DNA from: Pseudobutyrivibrio sp.
Lineage (GTDB): Bacteria > Bacillota > Clostridia > Lachnospirales > Lachnospiraceae
Reading direction: 5' to 3'
NCBI RefSeq assembly: GCF_017471675.1
Contig: NZ_JAFUSK010000031.1
Span: 43,593 to 107,592, forward strand
DNA: 64,000 nt
The notes under the pieces are model-generated. The model had not been told where the DNA came from. It made no database searches and saw only the letters and a program-made list of their open reading frames with translations. Shown piece by piece: positions 16,856 through 25,718 of this stretch. The stretch's first letter is position 1, and each line of letters opens with the position of its first letter. Position numbers and translations under genes: made by a program.

Positions 16856-18937
16856 ATGAAGACTTTTACAATGGATTTAGCTGGTAGAACACTTCGTGTT
16901 GATATCGGCAGAGTTGCTGCACAGGCTAATGGCGCAGCATTTATTCAGTATGGTGAAACAACAGTATTATCTACTGCTACAGCATCTGATAAGCCTCGCG
17001 ATGGTATCGATTTCTTCCCACTTTCAGTTGAGTTCGAAGAGAAGACATACGCTGTTGGTAAAATCCCAGGGGGCTTTAATAAGAGAGAGGGAAAGGCATC
17101 AGAGAATTCTATCCTTACAGCACGTGTTATTGATAGACCAATGAGACCTTTATTCCCAAAGGATTATCGTAACGATGTTACACTTAACAATATGGTTATG
17201 TCTGTAGATCCACAGTGCAGACCTGAGCTTGTTGCAATGCTTGGTGCTGCAATTTCTACATGTATTTCTGATATTCCTTTCGATGGCCCATGTGCTATGA
17301 CACAGATGGGTATGATTAATGGTGAATTTATTGTTAACCCTTCACAGGAGCAGTGGGATAAGGGCGACCTTAAGCTTACAGTAGCTTCTACTAGAGAAAA
17401 GGTTATCATGATTGAGGCTGGTGCCAACATCATCCCTGAGGACAAGATGATTGAGGCTATTTACAAGTGCCACGATGTTAACCAGACAATCATCGCATTT
17501 ATCGATGAAATGGTTAAGGAATGTGGTAAGCCAAAGCATGAATATACATCATGCGCTATTCCTGAGGAGCTCTTTGCTAAGATGAAAGAGATTGTTACTC
17601 CTGAGGAAATGGAAGGCGCTGTATTCACAGATGAAAAGCAGGTTCGTGAGGAGAATATCCGTAACATTACAGCTCGTCTTGAAGAGGCATTTGCAGATAA
17701 CGAGGAATGGCTTGCAGTTTTAGGCGAAGCTATTTATCAGTATGAAAAGAAGACAGTACGTAAGATGATTCTTAAGGATCACAAGCGTCCAGATGGTCGT
17801 GAAATCACTCAGATTCGTCCACTTGCTGCTGAGGTTGATATTGTACCACGTGTACATGGTTCATCTATGTTCACTCGTGGACAAACACAGATTTGCGATG
17901 TTGTAACTCTTGCACCTTTATCAGAGGCTCAGAAGATTGATGGACTTGATCCATTTGTTACTGAGAAGAGATATATGCATCACTATAACTTCCCTGCATA
18001 TTCTGTAGGTGAGACAAAGCCATCACGAGGACCAGGACGTCGTGAAATTGGACACGGAGCACTTGCTGAGCGTGCACTTTTACCTGTACTTCCTAGTGCA
18101 GAGGAGTTCCCATACGCTATTCGTGCCGTATCTGAGACATTTGAGTCTAACGGTTCTACATCAATGGCTTCAACATGCGCATCATGTATGTCACTTATGG
18201 CTGCTGGTGTTCCAATTAAGGCTATGGTTGCTGGTATTTCTTGTGGTCTTGTTACAGGAGATACAGATGATGATTTCGTACTTCTTACAGATATCCAGGG
18301 TCTTGAAGATTTCTTCGGAGATATGGATTTCAAGGTTACAGGTACTAAAGAAGGTATCACAGCAATTCAGATGGATATTAAGATTCACGGTCTTACTCGT
18401 CCAATCGTTGAGGGCGCAATCGCAAGATGTCGTGAAGCTAGATTCTTTATCATGGATAACTGCATGAGCAAGGCTATTGCTGAGCCACGTGCACAGGTTG
18501 GTGAATATGCACCTAAGATTATCCAGCTTTCAATTGATCCAGAGAAGATTGGTGATGTTGTTGGTCAGCGTGGTAAGACAATCAATGAAATCATTGCTAG
18601 ATGTGATGTTAAGATTGACATCACTGATGAGGGCAATGTTTCTATCTGCGGTACAGATGCTGCTAAGATGGATGAAGCTAAGCGTATGATTGAAATCATT
18701 ACAACTGACTTCGAGCAGGGCCAGATTCTTACAGGTAAAGTTGTAAGCATTAAGGAGTTCGGTGCATTTATCGAGTTTGCCCCTGGTAAAGAGGGAATGG
18801 TTCACATTTCAAAGATTGCTAAGGAAAGAATTGATAGAGTAGAAGATGTACTTACACTTGGCGATACTGTTAAGGTTGTATGCCTTGGCAAGGACAAGAT
18901 GGGACGTATCAGTTTCTCTATTAAGGATGTACAGTAA
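16856..18937 (+). CDS. pnp: Polynucleotide phosphorylase
   Basis: This is a 3'-5' phosphorolytic exoribonuclease of mRNA decay. The chosen start gives 693 residues. In order: two RNase PH domains (the first contains F-F-P-L-S-V-E-F-E, the second G-R-R-E-I-G-H-G-A-L-A-E-R-A), a KH domain (G-D-V-V-G-Q-R-G-K-T-I) and a C-terminal S1 domain (G-K-V-V-S-I-K-E-F-G-A-F). ATG 16856 follows GAAGGAG at 16843-16849; the in-frame TTG at 16841 overlaps that ribosome binding site, so it is not the start. It is likely regulated through the leader hairpin and by read-through from rpsO. Confidence 0.97.
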   Translation: MKTFTMDLAGRTLRVDIGRVAAQANGAAFIQYGETTVLSTATASDKPRDGIDFFPLSVEFEEKTYAVGKIPGGFNKREGKASENSILTARVIDRPMRPLFPKDYRNDVTLNNMVMSVDPQCRPELVAMLGAAISTCISDIPFDGPCAMTQMGMINGEFIVNPSQEQWDKGDLKLTVASTREKVIMIEAGANIIPEDKMIEAIYKCHDVNQTIIAFIDEMVKECGKPKHEYTSCAIPEELFAKMKEIVTPEEMEGAVFTDEKQVREENIRNITARLEEAFADNEEWLAVLGEAIYQYEKKTVRKMILKDHKRPDGREITQIRPLAAEVDIVPRVHGSSMFTRGQTQICDVVTLAPLSEAQKIDGLDPFVTEKRYMHHYNFPAYSVGETKPSRGPGRREIGHGALAERALLPVLPSAEEFPYAIRAVSETFESNGSTSMASTCASCMSLMAAGVPIKAMVAGISCGLVTGDTDDDFVLLTDIQGLEDFFGDMDFKVTGTKEGITAIQMDIKIHGLTRPIVEGAIARCREARFFIMDNCMSKAIAEPRAQVGEYAPKIIQLSIDPEKIGDVVGQRGKTINEIIARCDVKIDITDEGNVSICGTDAAKMDEAKRMIEIITTDFEQGQILTGKVVSIKEFGAFIEFAPGKEGMVHISKIAKERIDRVEDVLTLGDTVKVVCLGKDKMGRISFSIKDVQ

Positions 18938-18954
18938 AATTATTTGATTTATTT

Positions 18955-18987
18955 TGCGCCTGGCATTTTATGTCAGGCGCATTTTTT
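18955..18987 (+). terminator. Rho-independent terminator of pnp
   Basis: An 11-base stem (18955-18965 with 18971-18981, one G-U pair) is followed by six T. Confidence 0.93.
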
Positions 18988-18998
18988 AAGGGAAAGCT

Positions 18999-20909
18999 AT
19001 GTTACTTAACGTATCACATATATACAAATCATTTGGTGAAGAAAACATTATAAGGGATGCTACATTTACTGTAGATGAAGGCTCTAAGGTTGCTATAGTA
19101 GGCAATAACGGTACCGGCAAATCAACTTTATTAAAGGTAATCATTGGAGAGCTTACTCCTGATGAGGGTGAGGTAACTCTTAAAAAGGATGCTACCTTTG
19201 GATATTTAGCCCAGTATCAGGAGGACCATTATGGCACTAACATCTTGGATACCGTTTTAAATGCCAGGGAAGATTTACTTTCTATGGAAAAAAGGCTTTC
19301 AGAAATGGAAGCTAAAATGAGCAATATCCCAACTGATGAAATGGCTGCATTTATGGATAATTATCACAAAATACAGCATCAGTTTGACTTGCAAGGGGGA
19401 TATACCTTCCGCTCAGAAGCTATTGGTATCCTAAAGGGATTAGGCTTTGAGGGAGATGATTTAAACAAGAGTATGAACGAGCTTTCAGGTGGTCAAAAGA
19501 CACGTGTAAGCCTTGGTAGATTACTTGCTTCATCACCTGATTTATTACTTCTTGATGAGCCTATTAACCACCTTGATTTAAATTCTATTGTTTGGCTTGA
19601 AGGTTATCTTGCTTCGTATAAAGGGTCAGTTGTTATTGTTGCGCATGATAGATATTTCCTTGATAAGATTGTTGATCATGTGGTTGATTTATCTTACGGC
19701 AAAACTGCTGTATACACAGGAAACTATTCTTCTTATGCTGAGCAAAAGGCTTTGTTTCAGCTTACCTACGAAAGATCCTATGAAAAACAGCAAAAGGAAA
19801 TCGAGCATCAAAAGGCAGTAATAGAAAAGCTACAATCATTTAACAGGGAAAAATCCATAAAAAGAGCGGAAAGTAGAAAGAAACTTCTTGAAAAAATGGA
19901 TATAATGGATGCTCCCGATAAGGATTCAGATGGAATGCGCTTAACCCTTGAGATAGAAAAAGAAAGCGGTAAGGATGTTTTAGAATTTTCTCATGTAACT
20001 AAATCATATGATGATAAAAATATCTTTACTGATTTATCATTTGAGGTTCATAAAGGGGATAGGATTGCGATCCTTGGAGATAATGGTACAGGTAAGACTA
20101 CAATTCTTAAATGTATTAACGGCTTAACACCTTTTGAATCAGGAGAAATCAAATTTGGTGCTAATGTTACTGTTGGATATTATGACCAGGAACAGCAGGG
20201 GCTAACTGAATCTAATACCATATTTGATGAATTACATGATGCATATCCTTTCCTTACTGAAACAAAGGTAAGAAATACTCTGGCTGCATTTATGTTTACT
20301 GAAGATGATGTTTTTAAAAGAATCAGCGAATTATCAGGTGGCGAGCGAGGTCGTGTTTCCTTGGCTAAGCTTATGCTTTCCAAGTCCAATTTCCTGATTC
20401 TTGATGAGCCAACGAATCATCTTGATATGGATTCAAAGGAAAAGCTAGAGGATGCTTTAAATGAATATGATGGTACTCTTTTATATGTAAGTCACGATAG
20501 ATATTTTGTTAATAGAACAGCTAATATTATTTTAGAGCTTTCAGATGGTGGCTTCACAAAATATCTTGGTAATTATGATGACTACATTGTAAAAAAAGAG
20601 CAGTTATACGGCCCTGGCAATTCTACTTTAGATTCAAGTAGTGATTCAGAGGAATCTGCAGCAAAGCTTGACTACAAGGAACAAAAGAGAATTGAAGCTC
20701 AAAAGCGCAAGCTTCAAAACGAGATTAATAAAATAGAAGATGAAATCGAAAAGCTTGAATCAGAAAAGGCTAAGCTGGAAGAAGAGTTTGTAAAGCCTGA
20801 AAACATGACTAATTCTGCCAAGCTAAATGAGCTTTCTGCAAAGCAGGCAGATATTGATGGAAAGCTTGAAAATCTATATGAAAAATGGGAAGAGTTAAAT
20901 ATGAACTAG
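18999..20909 (+). CDS. ABC-F family ribosome-associated ATPase (Uup/YdiF-like)
   Basis: The product has 636 residues and no membrane segment, so it is not a transporter. It has two ABC cassettes: Walker A G-N-N-G-T-G-K-S-T, signature L-S-G-G-Q-K-T-R, Walker B L-L-L-D-E-P-I-N-H-L; then G-D-N-G-T-G-K-T-T, L-S-G-G-E-R-G-R, L-I-L-D-E-P-T-N-H-L. A charged linker sits between them, and the last 80 residues are a coiled coil (K-L-Q-N-E-I-N-K-I-E). Two cassettes plus linker plus C-terminal coiled coil is the Uup/YdiF layout of ABC-F proteins that act at the ribosomal E site. It is not clearly a drug-resistance type. It sits 12 bases after the pnp terminator. Confidence 0.88.
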   Translation: MLLNVSHIYKSFGEENIIRDATFTVDEGSKVAIVGNNGTGKSTLLKVIIGELTPDEGEVTLKKDATFGYLAQYQEDHYGTNILDTVLNAREDLLSMEKRLSEMEAKMSNIPTDEMAAFMDNYHKIQHQFDLQGGYTFRSEAIGILKGLGFEGDDLNKSMNELSGGQKTRVSLGRLLASSPDLLLLDEPINHLDLNSIVWLEGYLASYKGSVVIVAHDRYFLDKIVDHVVDLSYGKTAVYTGNYSSYAEQKALFQLTYERSYEKQQKEIEHQKAVIEKLQSFNREKSIKRAESRKKLLEKMDIMDAPDKDSDGMRLTLEIEKESGKDVLEFSHVTKSYDDKNIFTDLSFEVHKGDRIAILGDNGTGKTTILKCINGLTPFESGEIKFGANVTVGYYDQEQQGLTESNTIFDELHDAYPFLTETKVRNTLAAFMFTEDDVFKRISELSGGERGRVSLAKLMLSKSNFLILDEPTNHLDMDSKEKLEDALNEYDGTLLYVSHDRYFVNRTANIILELSDGGFTKYLGNYDDYIVKKEQLYGPGNSTLDSSSDSEESAAKLDYKEQKRIEAQKRKLQNEINKIEDEIEKLESEKAKLEEEFVKPENMTNSAKLNELSAKQADIDGKLENLYEKWEELNMN

Positions 20910-20929
20910 TCAGCCCTATTGTTAAAATC

Positions 20930-20958
20930 TTGACATAGTTTTATCTGAATTTTATAAT
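20930..20958 (+). promoter_or_regulatory. rex promoter, consensus sigma-A
   Basis: TTGACA (20930-20935), a 17-base spacer and TATAAT (20953-20958): a perfect consensus promoter, the best in the window. No Rex-type palindrome (TTGTGA...TCACAA) is seen beside it, so autoregulation is not evident. Confidence 0.92.
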
Positions 20959-20989
20959 TATATTACAGTTCACTGAGGAGGCGTTAGAT

Positions 20990-21619
20990 TTGGATAAACA
21001 GATATCACAGGCGGTTATCAGAAGACTACCTAGATATTATAGATATTTGGGTGAGCTTTTGGACGACGGTGTTGAAAGAATTTCATCTAATGATTTAAGC
21101 AAACGTATGCATGTAACTGCATCACAGATTAGACAGGACCTTAACAACTTTGGTGGCTTTGGTCAGCAGGGTTATGGATATAATGTGGCATATTTGCATG
21201 ATGAGATAGGCAATATATTAGGTGTTAATGATACGCATAATGTTATAGTTATTGGAGCAGGTAATTTAGGTCAGGCTATAGCAGGATACGTTAAGTTTGA
21301 ACGTGTAGGCTTTAAGATAATTGGTCTTTTTGATGTAAACCCTGAGCTTAAGGGCAAAATGGTAAGGGATTTACCTGTACAGATGCTTGATGAATTACCT
21401 GAATTTATTAAAAATAACAATGTAGAGATAGCAGCTCTTACATTACCTAAGCAAAACGCTAAGAGTACAGCTTTAAAGCTTGTTTCTTTAGGTGTTCATG
21501 CTATCTGGAATTTTGCTCATGTTGATTTAGATGATATACCTGATGTAGTAATCGAGAACGTACATCTTTCTGATAGTTTAATGCAACTTTCTTACAATAT
21601 TACACAGCATAAAAAGTAG
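20990..21619 (+). CDS. rex: Redox-sensing transcriptional repressor Rex
   Basis: Rex binds DNA when NAD+ is high and lets go when NADH rises, controlling fermentation and respiration genes. The product has 209 residues. The N-terminal winged helix is visible (V-T-A-S-Q-I-R-Q-D-L-N-N-F-G, recognition helix), followed by a Rossmann domain with G-A-G-N-L-G-Q-A-I-A-G-Y (NAD(H) site) and the C-terminal swap helix. The start is TTG, supported by GAGGAGG at 20975-20981, 8 bases upstream. In butyrate-producing clostridia Rex controls the crotonyl-CoA-to-butyrate genes; targets here are unknown. Confidence 0.96.
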   Translation: MDKQISQAVIRRLPRYYRYLGELLDDGVERISSNDLSKRMHVTASQIRQDLNNFGGFGQQGYGYNVAYLHDEIGNILGVNDTHNVIVIGAGNLGQAIAGYVKFERVGFKIIGLFDVNPELKGKMVRDLPVQMLDELPEFIKNNNVEIAALTLPKQNAKSTALKLVSLGVHAIWNFAHVDLDDIPDVVIENVHLSDSLMQLSYNITQHKK

Positions 21620-21627
21620 GTGATTTT

Positions 21628-22404
21628 ATGTCTGAAAAGGATTTTTCTAATGCTTTAGCTAATATAAAGATTCCAATTCTTATATTGGATCAAAAGTGGC
21701 ATAGGCTTTTTGCTTTGGGCGGTAAGCCAGAGTCTGTAAAAGAGCTTGAATCTAAGGAAAACGACTTGATTAAGCGTGAGGCAGAGCTTAAGCAGGAACT
21801 TAAGGATTTAAAGAAGGTTAAGGAAAATCTCATGGCATCGGTGATGTCTAATATGGAAGGCACATCGGATTTGGTTTCCAAAAAGCTGGATGATGATAAA
21901 AGATTGCTTGAGGAATGCAAAGAACGTATTGCAAGTAACGAGGACGAGCTTCTAGATATACCTAATCAAATAGATGAAGTAAATCATGAGCTTATGCTTG
22001 CCACTATGGATTATTGCTATGATAAGCTCCGCACTAATTCCAATGAAGCTGAGGAAATAACCGAGTGGATAAAGGATGTTAGGGTTAAGCTTAAGAAAAA
22101 TGTTATAAGAAAGCATAATAGAGAGATTAATAATAAAGAAATATATTCCTATATGCATGATGTTTTTGGCATGGAGGTGCTTAATCTTTTTGATATGCAA
22201 AATGGTCAGTTTTATATTGGTAGCATTGATGATAAAGAGGCTCCAGCTAAGGAAAAGGCTGACGATAAGGATAAGGATTTGTCCAATGTGGAATTAGAAG
22301 ACATAGATTTGGATGCTGTTGCAAAAGAAACAAAGGCTGACGAGGAAGCTTCTAAAGAAATTGTAGAGGAATCTGTTGAAGAATCAGCGTCAGAAGAATC
22401 CTAG
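21628..22404 (+). CDS. Conserved coiled-coil protein, function unknown
   Basis: I do not recognise the family. The 258-residue product starts with a short conserved-looking segment (I-P-I-L-I-L-D-Q-K-W-H-R-L-F), followed by a long coiled coil with many Lys/Glu (about residues 38-140), a helical region (E-I-T-E-W-I-K-D-V-R-V-K-L-K-K) and a very acidic, disordered tail rich in Glu/Asp/Ala/Ser. There is no signal peptide, so it is cytoplasmic. It lies 8 bases after rex in the same transcript and is closed by a terminator, so it may be expressed with Rex. Confidence 0.6.
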   Translation: MSEKDFSNALANIKIPILILDQKWHRLFALGGKPESVKELESKENDLIKREAELKQELKDLKKVKENLMASVMSNMEGTSDLVSKKLDDDKRLLEECKERIASNEDELLDIPNQIDEVNHELMLATMDYCYDKLRTNSNEAEEITEWIKDVRVKLKKNVIRKHNREINNKEIYSYMHDVFGMEVLNLFDMQNGQFYIGSIDDKEAPAKEKADDKDKDLSNVELEDIDLDAVAKETKADEEASKEIVEESVEESASEES

Positions 22405-22428
22405 AATCCCAAAATTCACGAAATTTTT

Positions 22429-22461
22429 AAAGACTAAACACTATTATGTTTAGTCTTTTTT
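22429..22461 (+). terminator. Terminator of the rex operon
   Basis: A 12-base stem, AAAGACTAAACA with TGTTTAGTCTTT (6-base loop), runs into T to 22461. Confidence 0.92.
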
Positions 22462-22514
22462 ATTTAGGTATGTTATCATATTATAGTAATATTTATGTAT
22501 AGAAAGGAGTTTTT

Positions 22515-23396
22515 ATGGAAGACGGGTCGAATCCCTATTTGTTAATTGTTTTTATTATTATTGCATTAATTGAATTTGCGCTACTTATTATTTTTTACCG
22601 CAAATCCAAGCAGGAAAATGTAACAGAAGAAGATGTTATTTCACTGGTGAATGAAGGTCATGAGGATGGCAATATCCTAGCCTCTGAGGCTGCTATGATT
22701 CAAAATATCTTTGAGTTTTCTGATACGGATGCAAAAGATATTATGACCCATAGAAAGAGTATTGTTGCTATAAATGGCGATTGCACCTTAAGAGAAGCTA
22801 TTAGCTTTATTAATGAAAATAACATGAGTCGATATCCTGTATATATTGATGAGCTGGATAATATCATTGGTATATTGCACATTAAGGATATTTTAATGTA
22901 CTACGATAAGGATATTGATAATTTAAAAGTGAAGGATTTGAAGGAACTTTTATCTGTAGCTGAATTTGTTCCAGAGACACATGGAATCAACACATTATTT
23001 GCCAAAATGCAATCTAAAAAAAGGCACATGGTGATTGTTGTTGATGAATACGGCCAGGTATCAGGATTACTTTCTTTAGAGGACATCCTTGAAGAAATAG
23101 TTGGTAATATTGAGGATGAACATGATGAAGAAGAGGCTTCTATAGAGGTTAAAACAGAAGATTCATACCTTATGGATGGCTCTACCACTTTAGAAGAAGT
23201 GGAAGAAATGCTTGGAACCAAGTTTTCTAATGATTATGAAACCTTAAATGGCTATTTGGTTTCCTTGTATGGTAAGATTCCAGAGGATGGTAAATCCTTT
23301 ACATTAGAGGATGAAAACTATGTTTTTTATATTAAAAACGTGACAGATAAGGTAATTGACGGAGTTTACGTTAGAAAGAAAAGGCACGTTGAATAA
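22515..23396 (+). CDS. CBS-domain protein of the CorC/hemolysin-C family
   Basis: The product has 293 residues: a single N-terminal membrane helix (residues about 8-27) in place of the usual multi-helix DUF21 domain, then two CBS repeats (A-K-D-I-M-T-H-R opening and G-I-L-H-I-K-D-I; M-V-I-V-V-D-E-Y-G-Q-V-S-G-L-L-S-L-E-D-I-L-E-E-I-V-G-N-I closing), then the CorC_HlyC domain. CBS pairs bind adenine nucleotides; relatives are implicated in Mg/Co handling. The V-V-D-E-Y-G motif is diagnostic. A TGTTATCAT extended -10 at 22471-22479 may drive it. Confidence 0.85.
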   Translation: MEDGSNPYLLIVFIIIALIEFALLIIFYRKSKQENVTEEDVISLVNEGHEDGNILASEAAMIQNIFEFSDTDAKDIMTHRKSIVAINGDCTLREAISFINENNMSRYPVYIDELDNIIGILHIKDILMYYDKDIDNLKVKDLKELLSVAEFVPETHGINTLFAKMQSKKRHMVIVVDEYGQVSGLLSLEDILEEIVGNIEDEHDEEEASIEVKTEDSYLMDGSTTLEEVEEMLGTKFSNDYETLNGYLVSLYGKIPEDGKSFTLEDENYVFYIKNVTDKVIDGVYVRKKRHVE

Positions 23397-23417
23397 AAAA
23401 CTGTTATTTGATATAAT
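23389..23417 (+). promoter_or_regulatory. Promoter of yebC
   Basis: The -35 is TTGAAT (23389-23394, overlapping the stop of the preceding gene), the spacer is 17 bases and the -10 is TATAAT (23412-23417) with a TGA extension. Confidence 0.85.
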
Positions 23418-23453
23418 TTTTTAGATTCACAATAGAAAAGAGGTATTAATTTT

Positions 23454-24182
23454 ATGTCAGGACATTCAAAATTTGCTAATATTAAGCACAAAAAGGAAAA
23501 GAATGATGCTGCAAAGGGTAAGATTTTTACAATAATTGGTCGTGAAATCGCTGTCGCAGTAAAAGAGGGCGGCCCAGACCCTAACAATAATTCTAAGCTT
23601 CGCGATGTAATCGCAAAGGCTAAGTCTAATAACGTACCTAATGCTACAATCGAAAATGGTATTAAGAAGGCAGCTGGTAACATTGATGCTGTTAACTATG
23701 AGAACGTTACTTACGAAGGCTATGGCCCAAATGGTACAGCTATTATTGTAGATTGCCTTACAGATAACAGAAATCGTACAGCAGCTAATGTAAGGAATGC
23801 ATTTACTAAGGGTGGCGGAAGCATTGGCACACCTGGTTGTGTATCATTTATGTTTGATAACAAGGGGCAGATTATCATTTCTAAAGAAGATTGCTCTATG
23901 GAAGCTGACGATTTAATGATGATAGCTCTTGATGCAGGAGCTGAGGATTTCTCAGAGGAAGAGGATTGCTTCGAAATTTATACAGCACCAGATGATTTTT
24001 CTGCTGTAAGAGAGGCTCTTGAGGCTGAGAACATTCCTATGGCTGATGCTGAGGTTACAATGATTCCTCAGACTTATGTTGAACTTACTGACGAGCAGGA
24101 TCTTTACAAAATCAATAAGATTTTAGATCTTCTTGATGAAGATGATGACGTGCAGAATGTTTATCATAACTGGAATGAATAA
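23454..24182 (+). CDS. yebC: YebC/TACO1-family protein
   Basis: The 242-residue product has the hallmark start [13 protein letters not shown] and D-A-A-K-G-K-I-F, then [11 protein letters not shown] and the Y-E-G-Y-G-P-N-G-T domain. Family members were described as transcription regulators (PmpR) and more recently as helpers of translation through proline-rich stretches; either is possible here. The first residues after the Met are basic. It has its own promoter, and glgA follows after 25 bases with no terminator, so co-transcription is likely. Confidence 0.93.
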   Translation: MSGHSKFANIKHKKEKNDAAKGKIFTIIGREIAVAVKEGGPDPNNNSKLRDVIAKAKSNNVPNATIENGIKKAAGNIDAVNYENVTYEGYGPNGTAIIVDCLTDNRNRTAANVRNAFTKGGGSIGTPGCVSFMFDNKGQIIISKEDCSMEADDLMMIALDAGAEDFSEEEDCFEIYTAPDDFSAVREALEAENIPMADAEVTMIPQTYVELTDEQDLYKINKILDLLDEDDDVQNVYHNWNE

Positions 24183-24207
24183 ATAAAATAAGAGGGGTTG
24201 AGTACTG

Positions 24208-25656
24208 ATGAATAAGATACTTTTTGCGGCAAGCGAATGTGTACCATTTGTTAAAACTGGCGGATTGGCAGACGTTTGCGGAGCTTTACCAAAGGAGTTT
24301 TCCAAGGAATACTTCGATGTTAGAGTTGTTTTACCATACTATACATTTATACCTGAGAAATACAAAAAGGATTTTAAATTTTTAACTAGCTTCCATATGA
24401 ATATGGGACCATTAGTTGGTACTAAATACGTAGGTGTTTTTGAATACGAGCTTGATGGTGTTACATTTTACTTTATAGATAATCACGATTATTTTGATTG
24501 CTTTTATCCATATTCAGAGGATAGATGGGATCTTGAAAAGTTCATCTTTTTCGATAAGGCTGTACTTTCAATGCTTCCACTCATTGGTTTTCAACCAAAT
24601 CTTATTCACTGCCATGATTGGCAGACTGGTTTTATCCCAGTATATCTTAAGAATGATTTCCAAGGAGATCAGTTCTTCTGGGGGATGAAGTCGGTTATGA
24701 CTATTCATAATCTTAAGTTCCAGGGTATGTGGGATACTAAGACAGTAGCTGGTATTTCAGGTTTATCTATGAATCTTTTCACACCAGATAAGCTTGAATA
24801 CAAAAAATGCGGTAATATGCTTAAGGGCGGACTTGTATATGCAGATTACATAACAACAGTTTCTTCTACATATTGCGAAGAGATTCAAATGCCATATTAC
24901 GGCGAAGGCTTAGATGGCTTGCTTCGTGCACGTCACTATGATATGCAGGGCATTGTTAACGGCATAGATAACGATTTATACAATCCAGCTACAGATGAAA
25001 AAATCTATAAGAATTTTGATATCAAGACCTTTAGAAAAAATAAAAAAATTAACAAGACTAAAATTCAAGCTGATTTGGGCTTAGAAGTAGATTCTAAGAA
25101 ATATATGATAGGTTTGATTTCACGTCTTACAGACCAAAAGGGTCTTGATTTGATTAACTACTGTATTGAAGGAATCGTTGACGATTTCACACAGCTTGTA
25201 GTTATTGGTACTGGCGAATCTAAATATGAGAATATGTTTAGACACTACGCTTGGAAGTACCCTGAGAAGATTTCTGCAAATATTTGCTATGATGACAATC
25301 TGGCTCATAAATTATATGCTGCTGCAGATGCATTTTTGATGCCATCCAGATTCGAGCCATGTGGCTTGACACAGCTGATATCATTTAGATATGGAACAGT
25401 TCCAATTGTAAGAGAAACAGGTGGGCTTTCTGATACAGTTGAAGCATATAATGAATATATGAAGACAGGAGATGGTTTCTCATTTGCTAATTATAATGGT
25501 GATGAGTTGCTTAATACTGTTAACTATAGTAAATATATTTATTTTGAGAAAAAAGCTCAGTGGAACAAGATGATTGAGCGTGGTATGAGCAAGAACTATT
25601 CATGGTCTGTTCAAAAAGAAAAATACGAAAATATTTATAACTATTTAATTGGTTGA
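24208..25656 (+). CDS. glgA: Glycogen (starch) synthase, GT5
   Basis: This enzyme transfers glucose from ADP-glucose to growing alpha-1,4-glucan. The 482-residue length is usual. Seen: the ADP-glucose-binding K-T-G-G-L-A-D-V near residue 16, H-C-H-D-W-Q-T-G, G-L-I-S-R-L-T-D-Q-K-G-L-D at the start of the second Rossmann domain, and E-P-C-G-L-T-Q followed by V-R-E-T-G-G-L-S-D-T-V, the catalytic C-terminal motifs. No other glg gene is nearby. The RBS is AGAGGGG. A symmetric hairpin lies after it. Confidence 0.95.
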   Translation: MNKILFAASECVPFVKTGGLADVCGALPKEFSKEYFDVRVVLPYYTFIPEKYKKDFKFLTSFHMNMGPLVGTKYVGVFEYELDGVTFYFIDNHDYFDCFYPYSEDRWDLEKFIFFDKAVLSMLPLIGFQPNLIHCHDWQTGFIPVYLKNDFQGDQFFWGMKSVMTIHNLKFQGMWDTKTVAGISGLSMNLFTPDKLEYKKCGNMLKGGLVYADYITTVSSTYCEEIQMPYYGEGLDGLLRARHYDMQGIVNGIDNDLYNPATDEKIYKNFDIKTFRKNKKINKTKIQADLGLEVDSKKYMIGLISRLTDQKGLDLINYCIEGIVDDFTQLVVIGTGESKYENMFRHYAWKYPEKISANICYDDNLAHKLYAAADAFLMPSRFEPCGLTQLISFRYGTVPIVRETGGLSDTVEAYNEYMKTGDGFSFANYNGDELLNTVNYSKYIYFEKKAQWNKMIERGMSKNYSWSVQKEKYENIYNYLIG

Positions 25657-25670
25657 TAAATATATATTAG

Positions 25671-25701
25671 CAAAAGAGAATAGTTTAACTATTCTCTTTT
25701 G
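25671..25701. terminator. Perfect hairpin after glgA
   Basis: 15-base perfect arms surround one central base. T bases are only inside the stem (TTTTG), so termination may be weak. Being symmetric it could act on both strands. Confidence 0.65.
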
Positions 25702-25718
25702 AATGTAGAGGTTATATT

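Noticed and set aside
25671-25701. Hairpin after glgA as an insertion-sequence end
   Set aside because: There is no matching second end or transposase; it sits where a transcription terminator is expected.
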